DNA of 64,000 bases from Neptunomonas antarctica (GTDB lineage: Bacteria; Pseudomonadota; Gammaproteobacteria; Pseudomonadales; Balneatricaceae), in NCBI RefSeq assembly GCF_001305295.1, contig NZ_LJSI01000050.1, positions 1 to 64,000 of the forward strand. Direction: 5' to 3'. Of this stretch, positions 19,049 through 27,340 are shown in pieces (position 1 is the first letter of the stretch; each line of letters starts with the position of its first letter). The translations under genes were made by a program, and so were the position numbers. The notes beneath the pieces were generated by a model. The model did not search any database. It saw nothing but the letters and a program-made list of their open reading frames with translations, and was not told the DNA's origin.

Positions 19049-19953
19049 GTGAATTACCCTCAGCATTTTTAACAGTGCGTGAATTGACAGAATATCTGCA
19101 CCTGAATGAGAAAAAAATCTATGTTATGGCTGCTGAAGGTAAAATTCCTGCCACTAAACTAACAGGTAAGTGGTTGTTTCCAAGAGTATTGGTAGATCGT
19201 TGGTTGTTGGATAGTTGTCATGGCGGTTTGCTGACTGACCGTCTTATATTGGCGGGCAGTGATGACCCTCTCTTGCAGGCGGCGGCTATTCGTCTGACTC
19301 AGCAGCTCCGCGCACAAGCATTGTTCAGTTATTCCGTGACGGGAACAAAGATGGGGCTGGAGTTGTTAGAAAAAGGACATGCGGATGCGTGTGTTATCCA
19401 TTGGGGGCGGGCTGAAGAAAGTGAAATACGACATCCCGCATTAATACAGCAATACAGCCAATCCAAAAACTGGATTCTTGTTCATCTGTTTTGTCGTAGT
19501 CAGGGCTTGATTGTGCGCGCTCAGGATCAGTCACGCTTTGAAGATCCTGACGTAGCTATGCATCAGAGTACTCGCTGGGTAGTTCGGCAACAGGGATCTG
19601 GGTCACAGCGTTTCTTAAAGGAATGGCTGATGTCATATTCCTATCCCTTTGAGCGTTTAACGGTGAGTCATACGGCTTACTCTGAGCGAGAGATGGTGTC
19701 TATGATTGCCAGGGGAGAGGCCGATATTGGCCCGGGAACGCTCAGTGTGGCAAAAGAATTTGGTTTAGGGTTCATACCGGTATGCGAGGAAAACTTTGAT
19801 CTGGTGGTGCCCAGAGGTGTGTATTTCCGTCGCTTGTTACAGCAATTATTTGAGTATTTGCAAGGCTCTGAAGGAACACTGCTGGCGCATCGTTTGCAAG
19901 GTTATAATCTAAACCGCAGCGGGCGGTTAATCTGGAATGCTGATGGCGAGTAG
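19045..19953 (+). CDS. HTH / periplasmic-binding-like one-component regulator
   Basis: The GTG start overlaps the fdhD stop by four bases, indicating translational coupling. Residues 7-55 form an excisionase/MerR-like helix-turn-helix (FLTVRELTEYLHLNEKKIYV, ending in FPRVLVDRWL). Residues about 65-290 resemble the PBP-like ligand domain of molybdate/tungstate-binding proteins, with GTKMGLELLEKGHADACVIHW and RQQGSGSQRFL. The protein has no signal peptide, so it should sense a ligand inside the cell. A role as a tungstate, molybdate or cofactor sensor tuned to formate dehydrogenase is inferred from domain type and context. Confidence 0.8.
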   Translation: MSELPSAFLTVRELTEYLHLNEKKIYVMAAEGKIPATKLTGKWLFPRVLVDRWLLDSCHGGLLTDRLILAGSDDPLLQAAAIRLTQQLRAQALFSYSVTGTKMGLELLEKGHADACVIHWGRAEESEIRHPALIQQYSQSKNWILVHLFCRSQGLIVRAQDQSRFEDPDVAMHQSTRWVVRQQGSGSQRFLKEWLMSYSYPFERLTVSHTAYSEREMVSMIARGEADIGPGTLSVAKEFGLGFIPVCEENFDLVVPRGVYFRRLLQQLFEYLQGSEGTLLAHRLQGYNLNRSGRLIWNADGE

Positions 19954-19973
19954 AGGTTCAATAGAGATGTGAG

Positions 19974-22151
19974 TTAGCTGGTTGGTGTACTGGCTAAGCT
20001 GCGCCGATGGGTGCGCTCTGTTGCCGTTAAACCGTCGAGTATCGCTTCTAATTCGCTGTCTTCTGATAGGTTAGCTTGCCTAAGTAAATAAACTGAGAAC
20101 ACCGTGCCTTCACCGGGTGTTGAGTCCACCGTAATGTCGCCGCCATGACGACGGATAATGCCGGAGCTTACCGAGAGTCCGAGGCCGGTACCACTCTTTT
20201 TGGTCGTAAAAAACGGATCAAATATATGTTGTAAATCTTCCTCTTTAATGCCGAGTCCTTTGTCTTTTACCTGAATAACGACACCTTTTAATTCAGCTCT
20301 TAGCTCCCCATTCAATTCGCCTTGCTGGTTCGTTTCATTGAACCAGTCTGCTGTGTGTAGCTGGATACTCCCGGGTTCAGTCAGTGCATGGGATGCGTTA
20401 AGGATAAGATTAACTAGCACTTGTTGTACTTGCTGATAATTGACTTGTACCAGGCAGTTGGCAGTATAAAATTTATCTATGTTTACTTGCTGCTTTTCGA
20501 GTGCGTGAGAGACTAAAAGCAGAGTGTCATCAATAATCTGGTCTATCGGGTAGCTTTCATAGCTATCGACGTAATGGTCGGGGCGGCTGTATTGTAGCAA
20601 GTTGTTAATCAGTGAGCGGATGCGATAGACCTGTCGAATTACCATATCGACTTCCTCTTGAACAGGCTCTGCCGCATCACCCAGTTCGGCAACCAGTAAA
20701 TCTATATTACCGAGTATGACAGCCGCGGGATTATTTATTTCATGAGCAATGCCGGCTGTTAGTTCGCCTAAGACGGCCAGCTTTTCATTGGCTAATAGCT
20801 TTTTACGGGTGGTTTTCAGTAAGCGTATATGTTGCTTCAGCGCTTCTGTTCTGTTGCGTAGTGAACGGGTGCGTTTTTCAACCGTGATCTCCAGCTGGTC
20901 GTGGGCTTGTAAAATCTCTTGTTCACGATTTTCCAGCAGATCCAGCATGGCATCAAATTGTCGCGCAAGGTCAACCAGTTCATCAGATGTGTTTAGCGTG
21001 CCAATGCGCAACTGCATAGAGCCGTCATCACGTACAGCGGTCACGATGGAGTGGATACGTGCTAAAGGATTAAGCAACAAGCGTGTATGGCGTAGGATTA
21101 GGAATCCCGAGACCAGCATAATAAGGCCGATGAGGCTGCCAGATTCAAAAAGTGTTGTATAGTAAATATCGTTGAAGGGGGCTTCGGTAAAACCGGCATA
21201 TATCATCCCAATACGATGATTATTTAAGTCAACTAAAGGCTTGTAAGCAGAGATATACCAATCGTTTACCACAAATGCCCGGTTGATCCAGGTGAGCCCT
21301 TGTGTCATCACATGTTGATGAACCTCTGCGGATACCCGTGTGCCAATAGCGCGCTCTTGCAAAGACATCTGTTTGTTATAGCTGATGTGCTGATTCTGAG
21401 GGACGTTAGTGCTGATGCGTACATCATCCAGAAATAGCGTTACGGTACCAATGCCTCCTTCGGGGAGCGTACCGGGTCCATAAACCAGGTCGCGGATGGT
21501 ATCGACGGCCTGAGTTGTGTTGTTAAGAATCCTGCCCGAATCGAGAATCCCGATCAGTTCACCAAACTCATCGTTAACCGGCTGCAAGGTTCTGATTAAC
21601 ATTGCATTTTCTTCAATAATACGATTGCTGGGGATGGCTCTGGGGGTTTTAGTCAGTGATATGTGTGCTTGCTTTTCGAGGTCTGCACTGATGCGATCGA
21701 GCATTTTTTTATTGAGTACGGTTAAACCTTTTATAGGCTCGCCCTGGTATAGACGAGGCAGTAAGGATGCCAGTGCAGGATCTTTGATGTCGGATATCAG
21801 GCCCGTAGGCAGAAAGCGCAAAAAGTCTAGTTGTCGTCCTTTGCGTGTTTCCTGTAGTTGTATTTGAATATCGCGTTGATTACCCCATTGTAGATTTGTG
21901 CGAAACTCATAACTGCTTGCAAGCTGGCTGAGAGCGTCAAGCTGCTGTTGCTGCATGATGTCAAGTGTGCCCTGAGCTACGGCAAGGTCAGCCCTCACTT
22001 TCATATACAGCTGCCGGTCAGTGTAACTACTGGTCCAATAGACCGTCATCATCACAAAACCTATGGCGGTGAGAATCAGGGGAGCTAAGGTCAACAATAA
22101 AAGTTTGTTACGTAGTGAACTATTAATTTTATGCCACCCGGCAGAGATCAT
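19974..22151 (-). CDS. Membrane sensor histidine kinase, partner of the sigma-54 regulator
   Basis: The 725-residue kinase has a first membrane helix at about residues 18-40, a large periplasmic cache-type sensor region to about 330, a second helix near 335-352, a HAMP region to about 405 and a coiled coil. The phosphoacceptor motif is GIAHEINNPAAV near residue 470. The ATPase boxes are NLILNASHAL, DKGLGIKEEDL, DPFFTTKKSGTGLGLSV. It overlaps the following regulator gene by four bases, so they form one two-component system. The periplasmic ligand is unknown; formate, tungstate or molybdate are possible from context. Confidence 0.92.
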   Translation of the reverse strand: MISAGWHKINSSLRNKLLLLTLAPLILTAIGFVMMTVYWTSSYTDRQLYMKVRADLAVAQGTLDIMQQQQLDALSQLASSYEFRTNLQWGNQRDIQIQLQETRKGRQLDFLRFLPTGLISDIKDPALASLLPRLYQGEPIKGLTVLNKKMLDRISADLEKQAHISLTKTPRAIPSNRIIEENAMLIRTLQPVNDEFGELIGILDSGRILNNTTQAVDTIRDLVYGPGTLPEGGIGTVTLFLDDVRISTNVPQNQHISYNKQMSLQERAIGTRVSAEVHQHVMTQGLTWINRAFVVNDWYISAYKPLVDLNNHRIGMIYAGFTEAPFNDIYYTTLFESGSLIGLIMLVSGFLILRHTRLLLNPLARIHSIVTAVRDDGSMQLRIGTLNTSDELVDLARQFDAMLDLLENREQEILQAHDQLEITVEKRTRSLRNRTEALKQHIRLLKTTRKKLLANEKLAVLGELTAGIAHEINNPAAVILGNIDLLVAELGDAAEPVQEEVDMVIRQVYRIRSLINNLLQYSRPDHYVDSYESYPIDQIIDDTLLLVSHALEKQQVNIDKFYTANCLVQVNYQQVQQVLVNLILNASHALTEPGSIQLHTADWFNETNQQGELNGELRAELKGVVIQVKDKGLGIKEEDLQHIFDPFFTTKKSGTGLGLSVSSGIIRRHGGDITVDSTPGEGTVFSVYLLRQANLSEDSELEAILDGLTATERTHRRSLASTPTS

Positions 22152-23557
22152 GTGATTGGCTCAACGTCGGTATGAGCATGAACAGGTGTTTGTTCTTCGG
22201 TTGCCCAGTAAGCCAATTTTCGGTCCAGCGTTTTTCGTGAAATTCCAAGGCCGCGAGCGGCTGAAGACTTATTACCACCATGTTGCGTGAGTGTTTGCAA
22301 AATATGCTGTTTTTCTACGGCTTCCATCGACCAGCCTGCAAAGTTGCCTGCTGTTTTGGACGGGTCGGTGTTTTGCTCACGAAAATACTCGGCCGGTAAT
22401 TTCCCTAATAAAATACAACGTTCAATCAGATTCTTCAGTTCTCGAATATTGCCTGGCCATGGATAGTGTTGCATTTCTTTGAGGTCATCATGGCTGAAAG
22501 GAATGGCGGCAAGCCCTAGTTCCTGGGATAAGGTATTCGAAAAATGATGGATAAGCTCAGGAATATCTTCGCGACGGTCTCGCAATGGAGGTAGCGTGAT
22601 GCTTAAGACATTGAGACGATAATACAGGTCTTCACGGAAGCGTCCCGCGGCGACTTCCTCCTTTAGCAGGCGGTTAGTCGCCGCAATAATACGAACATCA
22701 ATCTTGATCTCTTGCTCGCTACCGACCGGGCGCACTGCTTTTTGTTCTAAGGCGCGTAATAGTTTCGCCTGCATCAAAACTGGCATTTCACCCACTTCAT
22801 CCAGAAACAGGGTGCCACCGTTGGCAAAACTGAATAGACCATCACGTGCTTTTACTGCGCCGGTAAACGAGCCCTTGGTGTGGCCGAACAGTTCTGCTTC
22901 TAATAAATCAGGTGAGATTGCGCCGCAGTTAATCGGAACAAAAGCGCCACTGCGATTACTGAACTGATGCAGCATGCGGGCGGCGAGCTCTTTGCCGGTA
23001 CCTGATTCGCCTTCAATCATAACCGCAGAAGGCGTCGGCGCGACACGGTGAATAACTTCTTGTACCTGTCGTATTGATGGGCTGTTTCCCATCATGTCGG
23101 TAATAGGAAATGCTTTCTCGACCTCGCGTTGTAAGACAAAGTTTGCTCGGCTCATGGCGCGACGTTCGAGGCAGCGTTCGACTGCGTTCATCATTTGCTC
23201 TAGCCTGAAAGGTTTCAGGATAAAGTCGCTGGCACCCGCCCGTAGCGCTTTGATTATAATTTCAAAATCAGCAAAGGCCGTCATAAAAATAATGTCACTG
23301 CTGTGTTGTGTGTGTTCCAGCGCTTCGCTCCACTCCATGCCGGAGCGGCCAGGCAAATTGATATCAACAATCAAGAGGTCAAAATGGCAGCGTTTGCGTA
23401 ACTCTTCCGCTTCTTCAACACTACCTGCGGTCTCTACTAACGCAAATTTCTTTTTGAGTGCTTTGTTCAGGAAGCTGCACATCCCTGGCTCGTCATCGAC
23501 GATCAATACTGAAACGGCTATAGGCGTTATGTGGGACTTATCTGACTCTGAATGCAT
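22148..23557 (-). CDS. Sigma-54-dependent NtrC-family response regulator
   Basis: The 469-residue regulator has a receiver domain at residues 16-128 with D21, D22 and phosphorylation site D65 (LLIVDINLPG). The AAA+ domain is at about 155-390, with Walker A GESGTGKE, the sigma-54 contact loop GSFTGA (a GAFTGA variant) and Walker B GGTLFLDEVGE. A Fis-type helix-turn-helix is at the C terminus (NKSSAARGLGISRKTLDRKL). It should bind the paired palindromes at 23615-23658 and open the sigma-54 promoter at 23799-23814. The same motif type upstream of fdh suggests shared control. Confidence 0.93.
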   Translation of the reverse strand: MHSESDKSHITPIAVSVLIVDDEPGMCSFLNKALKKKFALVETAGSVEEAEELRKRCHFDLLIVDINLPGRSGMEWSEALEHTQHSSDIIFMTAFADFEIIIKALRAGASDFILKPFRLEQMMNAVERCLERRAMSRANFVLQREVEKAFPITDMMGNSPSIRQVQEVIHRVAPTPSAVMIEGESGTGKELAARMLHQFSNRSGAFVPINCGAISPDLLEAELFGHTKGSFTGAVKARDGLFSFANGGTLFLDEVGEMPVLMQAKLLRALEQKAVRPVGSEQEIKIDVRIIAATNRLLKEEVAAGRFREDLYYRLNVLSITLPPLRDRREDIPELIHHFSNTLSQELGLAAIPFSHDDLKEMQHYPWPGNIRELKNLIERCILLGKLPAEYFREQNTDPSKTAGNFAGWSMEAVEKQHILQTLTQHGGNKSSAARGLGISRKTLDRKLAYWATEEQTPVHAHTDVEPIT

Positions 23558-23614
23558 TTAAATCTCTCTACGTGACTCTTATGGGTAAGCTGCTGATCAA
23601 AAGCTTATGCACAA

Positions 23615-23629
23615 GGGTCAAATTGACCC
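23615..23629. promoter_or_regulatory. Palindromic activator site 1 (GGGTCA-N3-TGACCC)
   Basis: GGGTCAAATTGACCC is a perfect inverted repeat with a three-base centre, in the divergent region between the response regulator gene and tupA. It lies about 170 bases upstream of the sigma-54 -24 box. With site 2, 30 bases away, it has the tandem arrangement usual for NtrC-type enhancer sites. Confidence 0.65.
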
Positions 23630-23645
23630 TGTAGTGTTTTAGTGT

Positions 23646-23658
23646 GGTCATTATGACC
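23646..23658. promoter_or_regulatory. Palindromic activator site 2 (GGTCA-N3-TGACC)
   Basis: GGTCATTATGACC shares the perfect core of site 1. Centre-to-centre distance is 30 bases, about three helical turns, so both sites face the same side of the DNA. Confidence 0.65.
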
Positions 23659-23798
23659 CATATTGATTAATTTTGTAGCTACAACTATTGTCTTAGTTAG
23701 TTTTTAGTCGAGAAATAATTAAGATATTATTTTATTAAATATTAATATAAACAATAAGTTAAGTTAGTTTTATGTGCATTTTTTACTCTGCTATGAGG

Positions 23799-23814
23799 TT
23801 GGCACTTAAATTGC
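23799..23814 (+). promoter_or_regulatory. Sigma-54 promoter of the tup-mob-moe-moa operon
   Basis: TTGGCAC (23799-23805), five bases, then TTGC (23811-23814) is an exact match to the -24/-12 consensus. It lies about 60 bases upstream of tupA. Sequence around it is AT-rich, and the gene for a sigma-54 activator is divergently placed 560 bases away or less. Confidence 0.85.
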
Positions 23815-23875
23815 TTTTGGGGTTATAGCTACATCATCAATAACGACACCGACATTATTTACGAGAGTAAAAGCA

Positions 23876-24703
23876 ATGAAAAAATGGATCTCATGTTTGT
23901 CATCAATGGTCTTGCTGTTTTGCCTATCGTTCACGATTAGCGCTGCAGAAAATATTATTCGCCTGGCGACCACCACGAGTACTTATAACTCCGGTTTGCT
24001 CGATGAGTTATTGCCAGTATTCGAGAAAAAATATGGCGTTAAAGTTCATGTTATCTCTGTAGGCACAGGTAAAGCGTTGCGTATGGGGCGTGATGGTGAT
24101 GTGGATTTGCTGGTCACACACGCACCGGCCGCTGAAAAGGAGTTTGTTGATCAGGGGCACGGCGTTGAGGCAAAAAGTGTTATGTATAACGATTTTGTTG
24201 TGGTCGGTCCGGCCAATGACCCTGCTGGCATTAAGGGAAGTTCCGATGTTGTCAGTGCATTGCGCGCCATAGCGGATAGCCAATCGGTGTTTATTTCCCG
24301 TGGAGATGATTCGGGTACTCATAAAAAAGAGCTGGCTCTATTGAAATCTGCGGGAGTTGCGGTGGGATTTGAGGGTTATAAAGAGATTGGTCAGGGAATG
24401 GGTAAAGTGCTCCAGGTTTCTGATGAGCTGCAGGGGTATACCTTAACTGATCGTGGCACCTGGCTGGCTTATCAAAAACGTCTGCAGCTCACATTGCTGG
24501 TGGCGGGTGACCCGCGTTTATTTAACCCTTATCAGGTTATCCTGGTGAATCCGGCACGTTACGAAGGGCTTAATACAGAGGATGCGCGATCATTGGCACA
24601 GTGGTTAGTCTCCGTCGAAGGGCAATCCATGATTAATGGATTTCGTATCAATGGAGAAGTGTTGTTTCATGGCTCAGCTCAACCCGTGGTAACGACTCAA
24701 TAA
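23876..24703 (+). CDS. tupA: Tungstate ABC transporter substrate-binding protein
   Basis: The 275-residue periplasmic binding protein has a cleavable signal peptide (residues 1-24, ending SAAEN). The TupA signature TTTSTYNSGLLDELLPVF stands directly after it; a Thr-Thr-Ser motif of this type binds the oxyanion. GTGKALRMGRDGDVDLL follows near residue 65. Family members bind tungstate tightly and discriminate against molybdate, although some bind both. It delivers the anion to TupBC. GAGAG precedes the ATG. Confidence 0.92.
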   Translation: MKKWISCLSSMVLLFCLSFTISAAENIIRLATTTSTYNSGLLDELLPVFEKKYGVKVHVISVGTGKALRMGRDGDVDLLVTHAPAAEKEFVDQGHGVEAKSVMYNDFVVVGPANDPAGIKGSSDVVSALRAIADSQSVFISRGDDSGTHKKELALLKSAGVAVGFEGYKEIGQGMGKVLQVSDELQGYTLTDRGTWLAYQKRLQLTLLVAGDPRLFNPYQVILVNPARYEGLNTEDARSLAQWLVSVEGQSMINGFRINGEVLFHGSAQPVVTTQ

Positions 24704-24761
24704 TTATGCAAAGCACACGTATGCAGAGCGGATTAGCTATTATTTTATCGATGGGTTGCTG

Positions 24762-25463
24762 ATGGACACGAGCCTATTGAGCACCTGTAGAGAGGCGCTG
24801 GCATTGTTGTTCAGCTGGGATGCTGAATTGTGGAGCATTATTGGCGTCTCTTTCAGGGTATCGACGATGGCTATTTTATTGTCGGCGATACCTGCTATTT
24901 TAGTCGGCTTTTTGTTGGCGATGACTGATTTTCCGGGCCGCTGGATTGTTATTGCGGTGTTTAATGCGTTAATGGCAGTGCCTACCGTTGTTATTGGTCT
25001 GACGCTGTACTTGCTGCTGTCACGTAGCGGGCCGTTTGGTGAAATGCACCTGCTATTCAGTCAGCCTGCTATGGTGATCGGACAAATTCTGCTGTGTTTT
25101 CCTGTTTTGGTGTGTATGAGTCACGCCGCCTTTCAAGGTATCGACCGGCGTGCATGGGAAACGGCACGCACTCTAGGCGCACATTGCGCGAGGGCTTCTG
25201 TTACGTTGGCCTGCGAAGCACGATTTGCTTTATTGGCAGCATTGTTAGCGGGCTTTAGCCGGATTATATCTGAAGTGGGTTGTTCGATGATGGTGGGTGG
25301 AAATATTCTTGGTTATAGCCGTAACATCCCAACAGCCATCGCGCTGGAAACCAGCAAAGGTGAGTTTGCTCAGGGCATTGCATTAGGTTTTGTGTTGTTA
25401 CTTTTAGCGCTGGTATTGAACTTTGCGTTGGCATCGGTGCGCGGTAAAGGGCAGCTAGTCTAA
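24762..25463 (+). CDS. tupB: Tungstate ABC transporter permease
   Basis: From the ATG at 24762 the product has 233 residues; a TTG two codons earlier is the alternative. Five or six membrane helices are visible, and the EAA-type cytoplasmic loop reads WETARTLGAHCARASVTLACEA near residue 132. This fits BPD_transp_1 permeases of the TupB class. It forms the channel of the importer with TupC. It follows tupA by 58 bases in the same operon. Confidence 0.9.
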   Translation: MDTSLLSTCREALALLFSWDAELWSIIGVSFRVSTMAILLSAIPAILVGFLLAMTDFPGRWIVIAVFNALMAVPTVVIGLTLYLLLSRSGPFGEMHLLFSQPAMVIGQILLCFPVLVCMSHAAFQGIDRRAWETARTLGAHCARASVTLACEARFALLAALLAGFSRIISEVGCSMMVGGNILGYSRNIPTAIALETSKGEFAQGIALGFVLLLLALVLNFALASVRGKGQLV

Positions 25464-25527
25464 ACGTCACTGTGCAAAAAGTGGCCTGAAGATAGCGGTA
25501 GTAAATCATTTCATGAGGAAAATTAGC

Positions 25528-26241
25528 GTGGGCCTTGAATTAACTGTAGATAATCTAGTGAAGCGCTTCGGAACTCGTGAGTTGTTTGCTATTGAACAAC
25601 TTCAGGTGAGGGAAGGTGAAAGCGTACACTTGAAGGGTGAAAACGGTGTGGGTAAAACCACCTTAATGAAAATTATGGCGGGGTTGGAAAAACCTTGTAG
25701 TGGCACGGTAATAGTAACGCCAAAACAACGCCGCTGGTGGTCAGGCCGAATCCATCCTGACGTCATTTATTTACACCAAACTCCTTATGTGTTTATGAGC
25801 AAGGTTATTGATAACGTTGCTTATGGTTTGAAACTTCGCGGAGGTAGCCGACAAAATATTAAAATCAAAGTGAAACAGGCTTTGGTCTGGGCGCGTTTAG
25901 AGCATCTTGCAGAACAACCCGCTCATTCGCTTTCCGGCGGCGAGAGGCAGCGTCTGGCGTTAGCGCGTGCCTGGATTTTGGCACCCCGCTTATTGTTTCT
26001 TGACGAGCCCACTGCTAATTTAGATCGCCATTCAGTGAGTACGGTAGCAGAACTGGTAAGTCAGCTGTTAAAGCAGGGAACCACCATTATGGTTTCAAGC
26101 CATCAAAGTAACCGGGTGACTGAGCTATGCACCCGTCATCTCCTATTAGAAGGCGGTGCGTTACATGAAGGCGTACATCACGAAAATATGCCTCACGAAA
26201 TCGATAGCATGATGGAGCCACAGCGCTATGCACAACATTGA
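25528..26241 (+). CDS. tupC: Tungstate ABC transporter ATP-binding protein
   Basis: The GTG at 25528 has GAGGA eight bases upstream and gives 237 residues; an ATG at 25513 would place that ribosome site inside the gene. Walker A is GENGVGKTT near residue 35, the signature is SLSGGERQRLALARA near 135, and Walker B is LLFLDEPTANLD. The H-loop is VSSHQSNR. It powers import by TupB. The end overlaps the mobAB start by 14 bases. Confidence 0.92.
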   Translation: MGLELTVDNLVKRFGTRELFAIEQLQVREGESVHLKGENGVGKTTLMKIMAGLEKPCSGTVIVTPKQRRWWSGRIHPDVIYLHQTPYVFMSKVIDNVAYGLKLRGGSRQNIKIKVKQALVWARLEHLAEQPAHSLSGGERQRLALARAWILAPRLLFLDEPTANLDRHSVSTVAELVSQLLKQGTTIMVSSHQSNRVTELCTRHLLLEGGALHEGVHHENMPHEIDSMMEPQRYAQH

Positions 26242-27340
26242 ACAGATAGCTGCCGAACAGGTAACCGCCGTTGTCTTGGCGGGTGGTAAAGCCAGCCGAA
26301 TGGGAGGCGTCGATAAAGGCTGGATGGACCTCAACGGAAAACCTCTGATTCGTCATGTGCTGGATAGAATCTTGCCGCAGGTTTCTCGTTGTCTTATCAA
26401 TGCTAATCGCAGCTTAGATGCTTACGGTACATTGAGTTTGCCTGTAATTACTGACCTCGAAGGTGGTTTCGAAGGCCCTTTAATGGGGATAGCGACGGGT
26501 TTACACCATGCCACCACTGACTGGGTATTATTTGTTCCTTGTGATGGACCTTTTTTGCCAGAAGGGTTGGCCGCACGATTACTGGAGAGCGCGCTGCAGA
26601 GCAATGCAGAAATAGCCGTGGCTCATGATGGCAAGCGTCTGCAACCGGTGGTGGCTTTAATCAACAGAAGCATGCTGTCAAGCGTACAAGCTATCTTGGC
26701 AAAAGGTGAGCGTAAGATAGATTATTGGTATGCGCAGCAACGTACGGTCGAGGTTGATTTCTCTGATTATCCAGATGCTTTTGTTAATGTAAATCGTAAA
26801 AGTGACATCGCTGAATTACAACAGATGCCAAAGTTACTTGGACTGGCAGCCTGGAGTGGTACCGGTAAAACCACCTTGCTGAAACAGTTACTACCTGTAT
26901 TAAAAGCACAGGGCGTTAGAGTGGGAGTGATAAAGCATGCTCATCATCAGTTTGATGTAGATCATCCGGGTAAAGACAGTTACGAGTTACGTCATGCCGG
27001 GGCTGATCAGATGCTGATCTGTTCTTCTAACCGCTGGGCACTGATGGTTGAAGAAAAGCAGGTGGGTATGCCCTCTCTTTCCACAATGCTCACCCAGTTG
27101 GATTATTCCAAATTGGATTTGGTGTTAGTCGAAGGCTTCAAAACAGCGAGCTTTGCAAAGATTGAGCTCTATCGTCGAGAGGTTAATAAGCCGCAACTGT
27201 ATAGTGAGGATAAAAATATTATCGCGGTAGCGTGCGATGAAGTGATTCCGCTTACGTCTGATATCCCGTTATTAGATCTGAATAATATTGACCAGATTGC
27301 CGCGTTTATTCAGACCTATTTAAAAGGAGAGAGGCCATGA
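26228..27340 (+). CDS. mobAB: MobA-MobB fusion, molybdenum cofactor guanylyltransferase
   Basis: The 370-residue protein joins two enzymes. Residues about 8-190 are MobA, the GTP:molybdopterin guanylyltransferase, with LAGGKASRMGGVDKG and the metal-site CDGPFL. Residues about 197-370 are MobB, a P-loop GTPase with WSGTGKTTLLKQLLP and the IKHAHHQFDVDHPGKDS block. Together they make the bis-MGD cofactor required by FdhA. E. coli encodes them as separate genes. It overlaps tupC and, by four bases, moeA, indicating tight coupling. Confidence 0.92.
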   Translation: MHNIEQIAAEQVTAVVLAGGKASRMGGVDKGWMDLNGKPLIRHVLDRILPQVSRCLINANRSLDAYGTLSLPVITDLEGGFEGPLMGIATGLHHATTDWVLFVPCDGPFLPEGLAARLLESALQSNAEIAVAHDGKRLQPVVALINRSMLSSVQAILAKGERKIDYWYAQQRTVEVDFSDYPDAFVNVNRKSDIAELQQMPKLLGLAAWSGTGKTTLLKQLLPVLKAQGVRVGVIKHAHHQFDVDHPGKDSYELRHAGADQMLICSSNRWALMVEEKQVGMPSLSTMLTQLDYSKLDLVLVEGFKTASFAKIELYRREVNKPQLYSEDKNIIAVACDEVIPLTSDIPLLDLNNIDQIAAFIQTYLKGERP

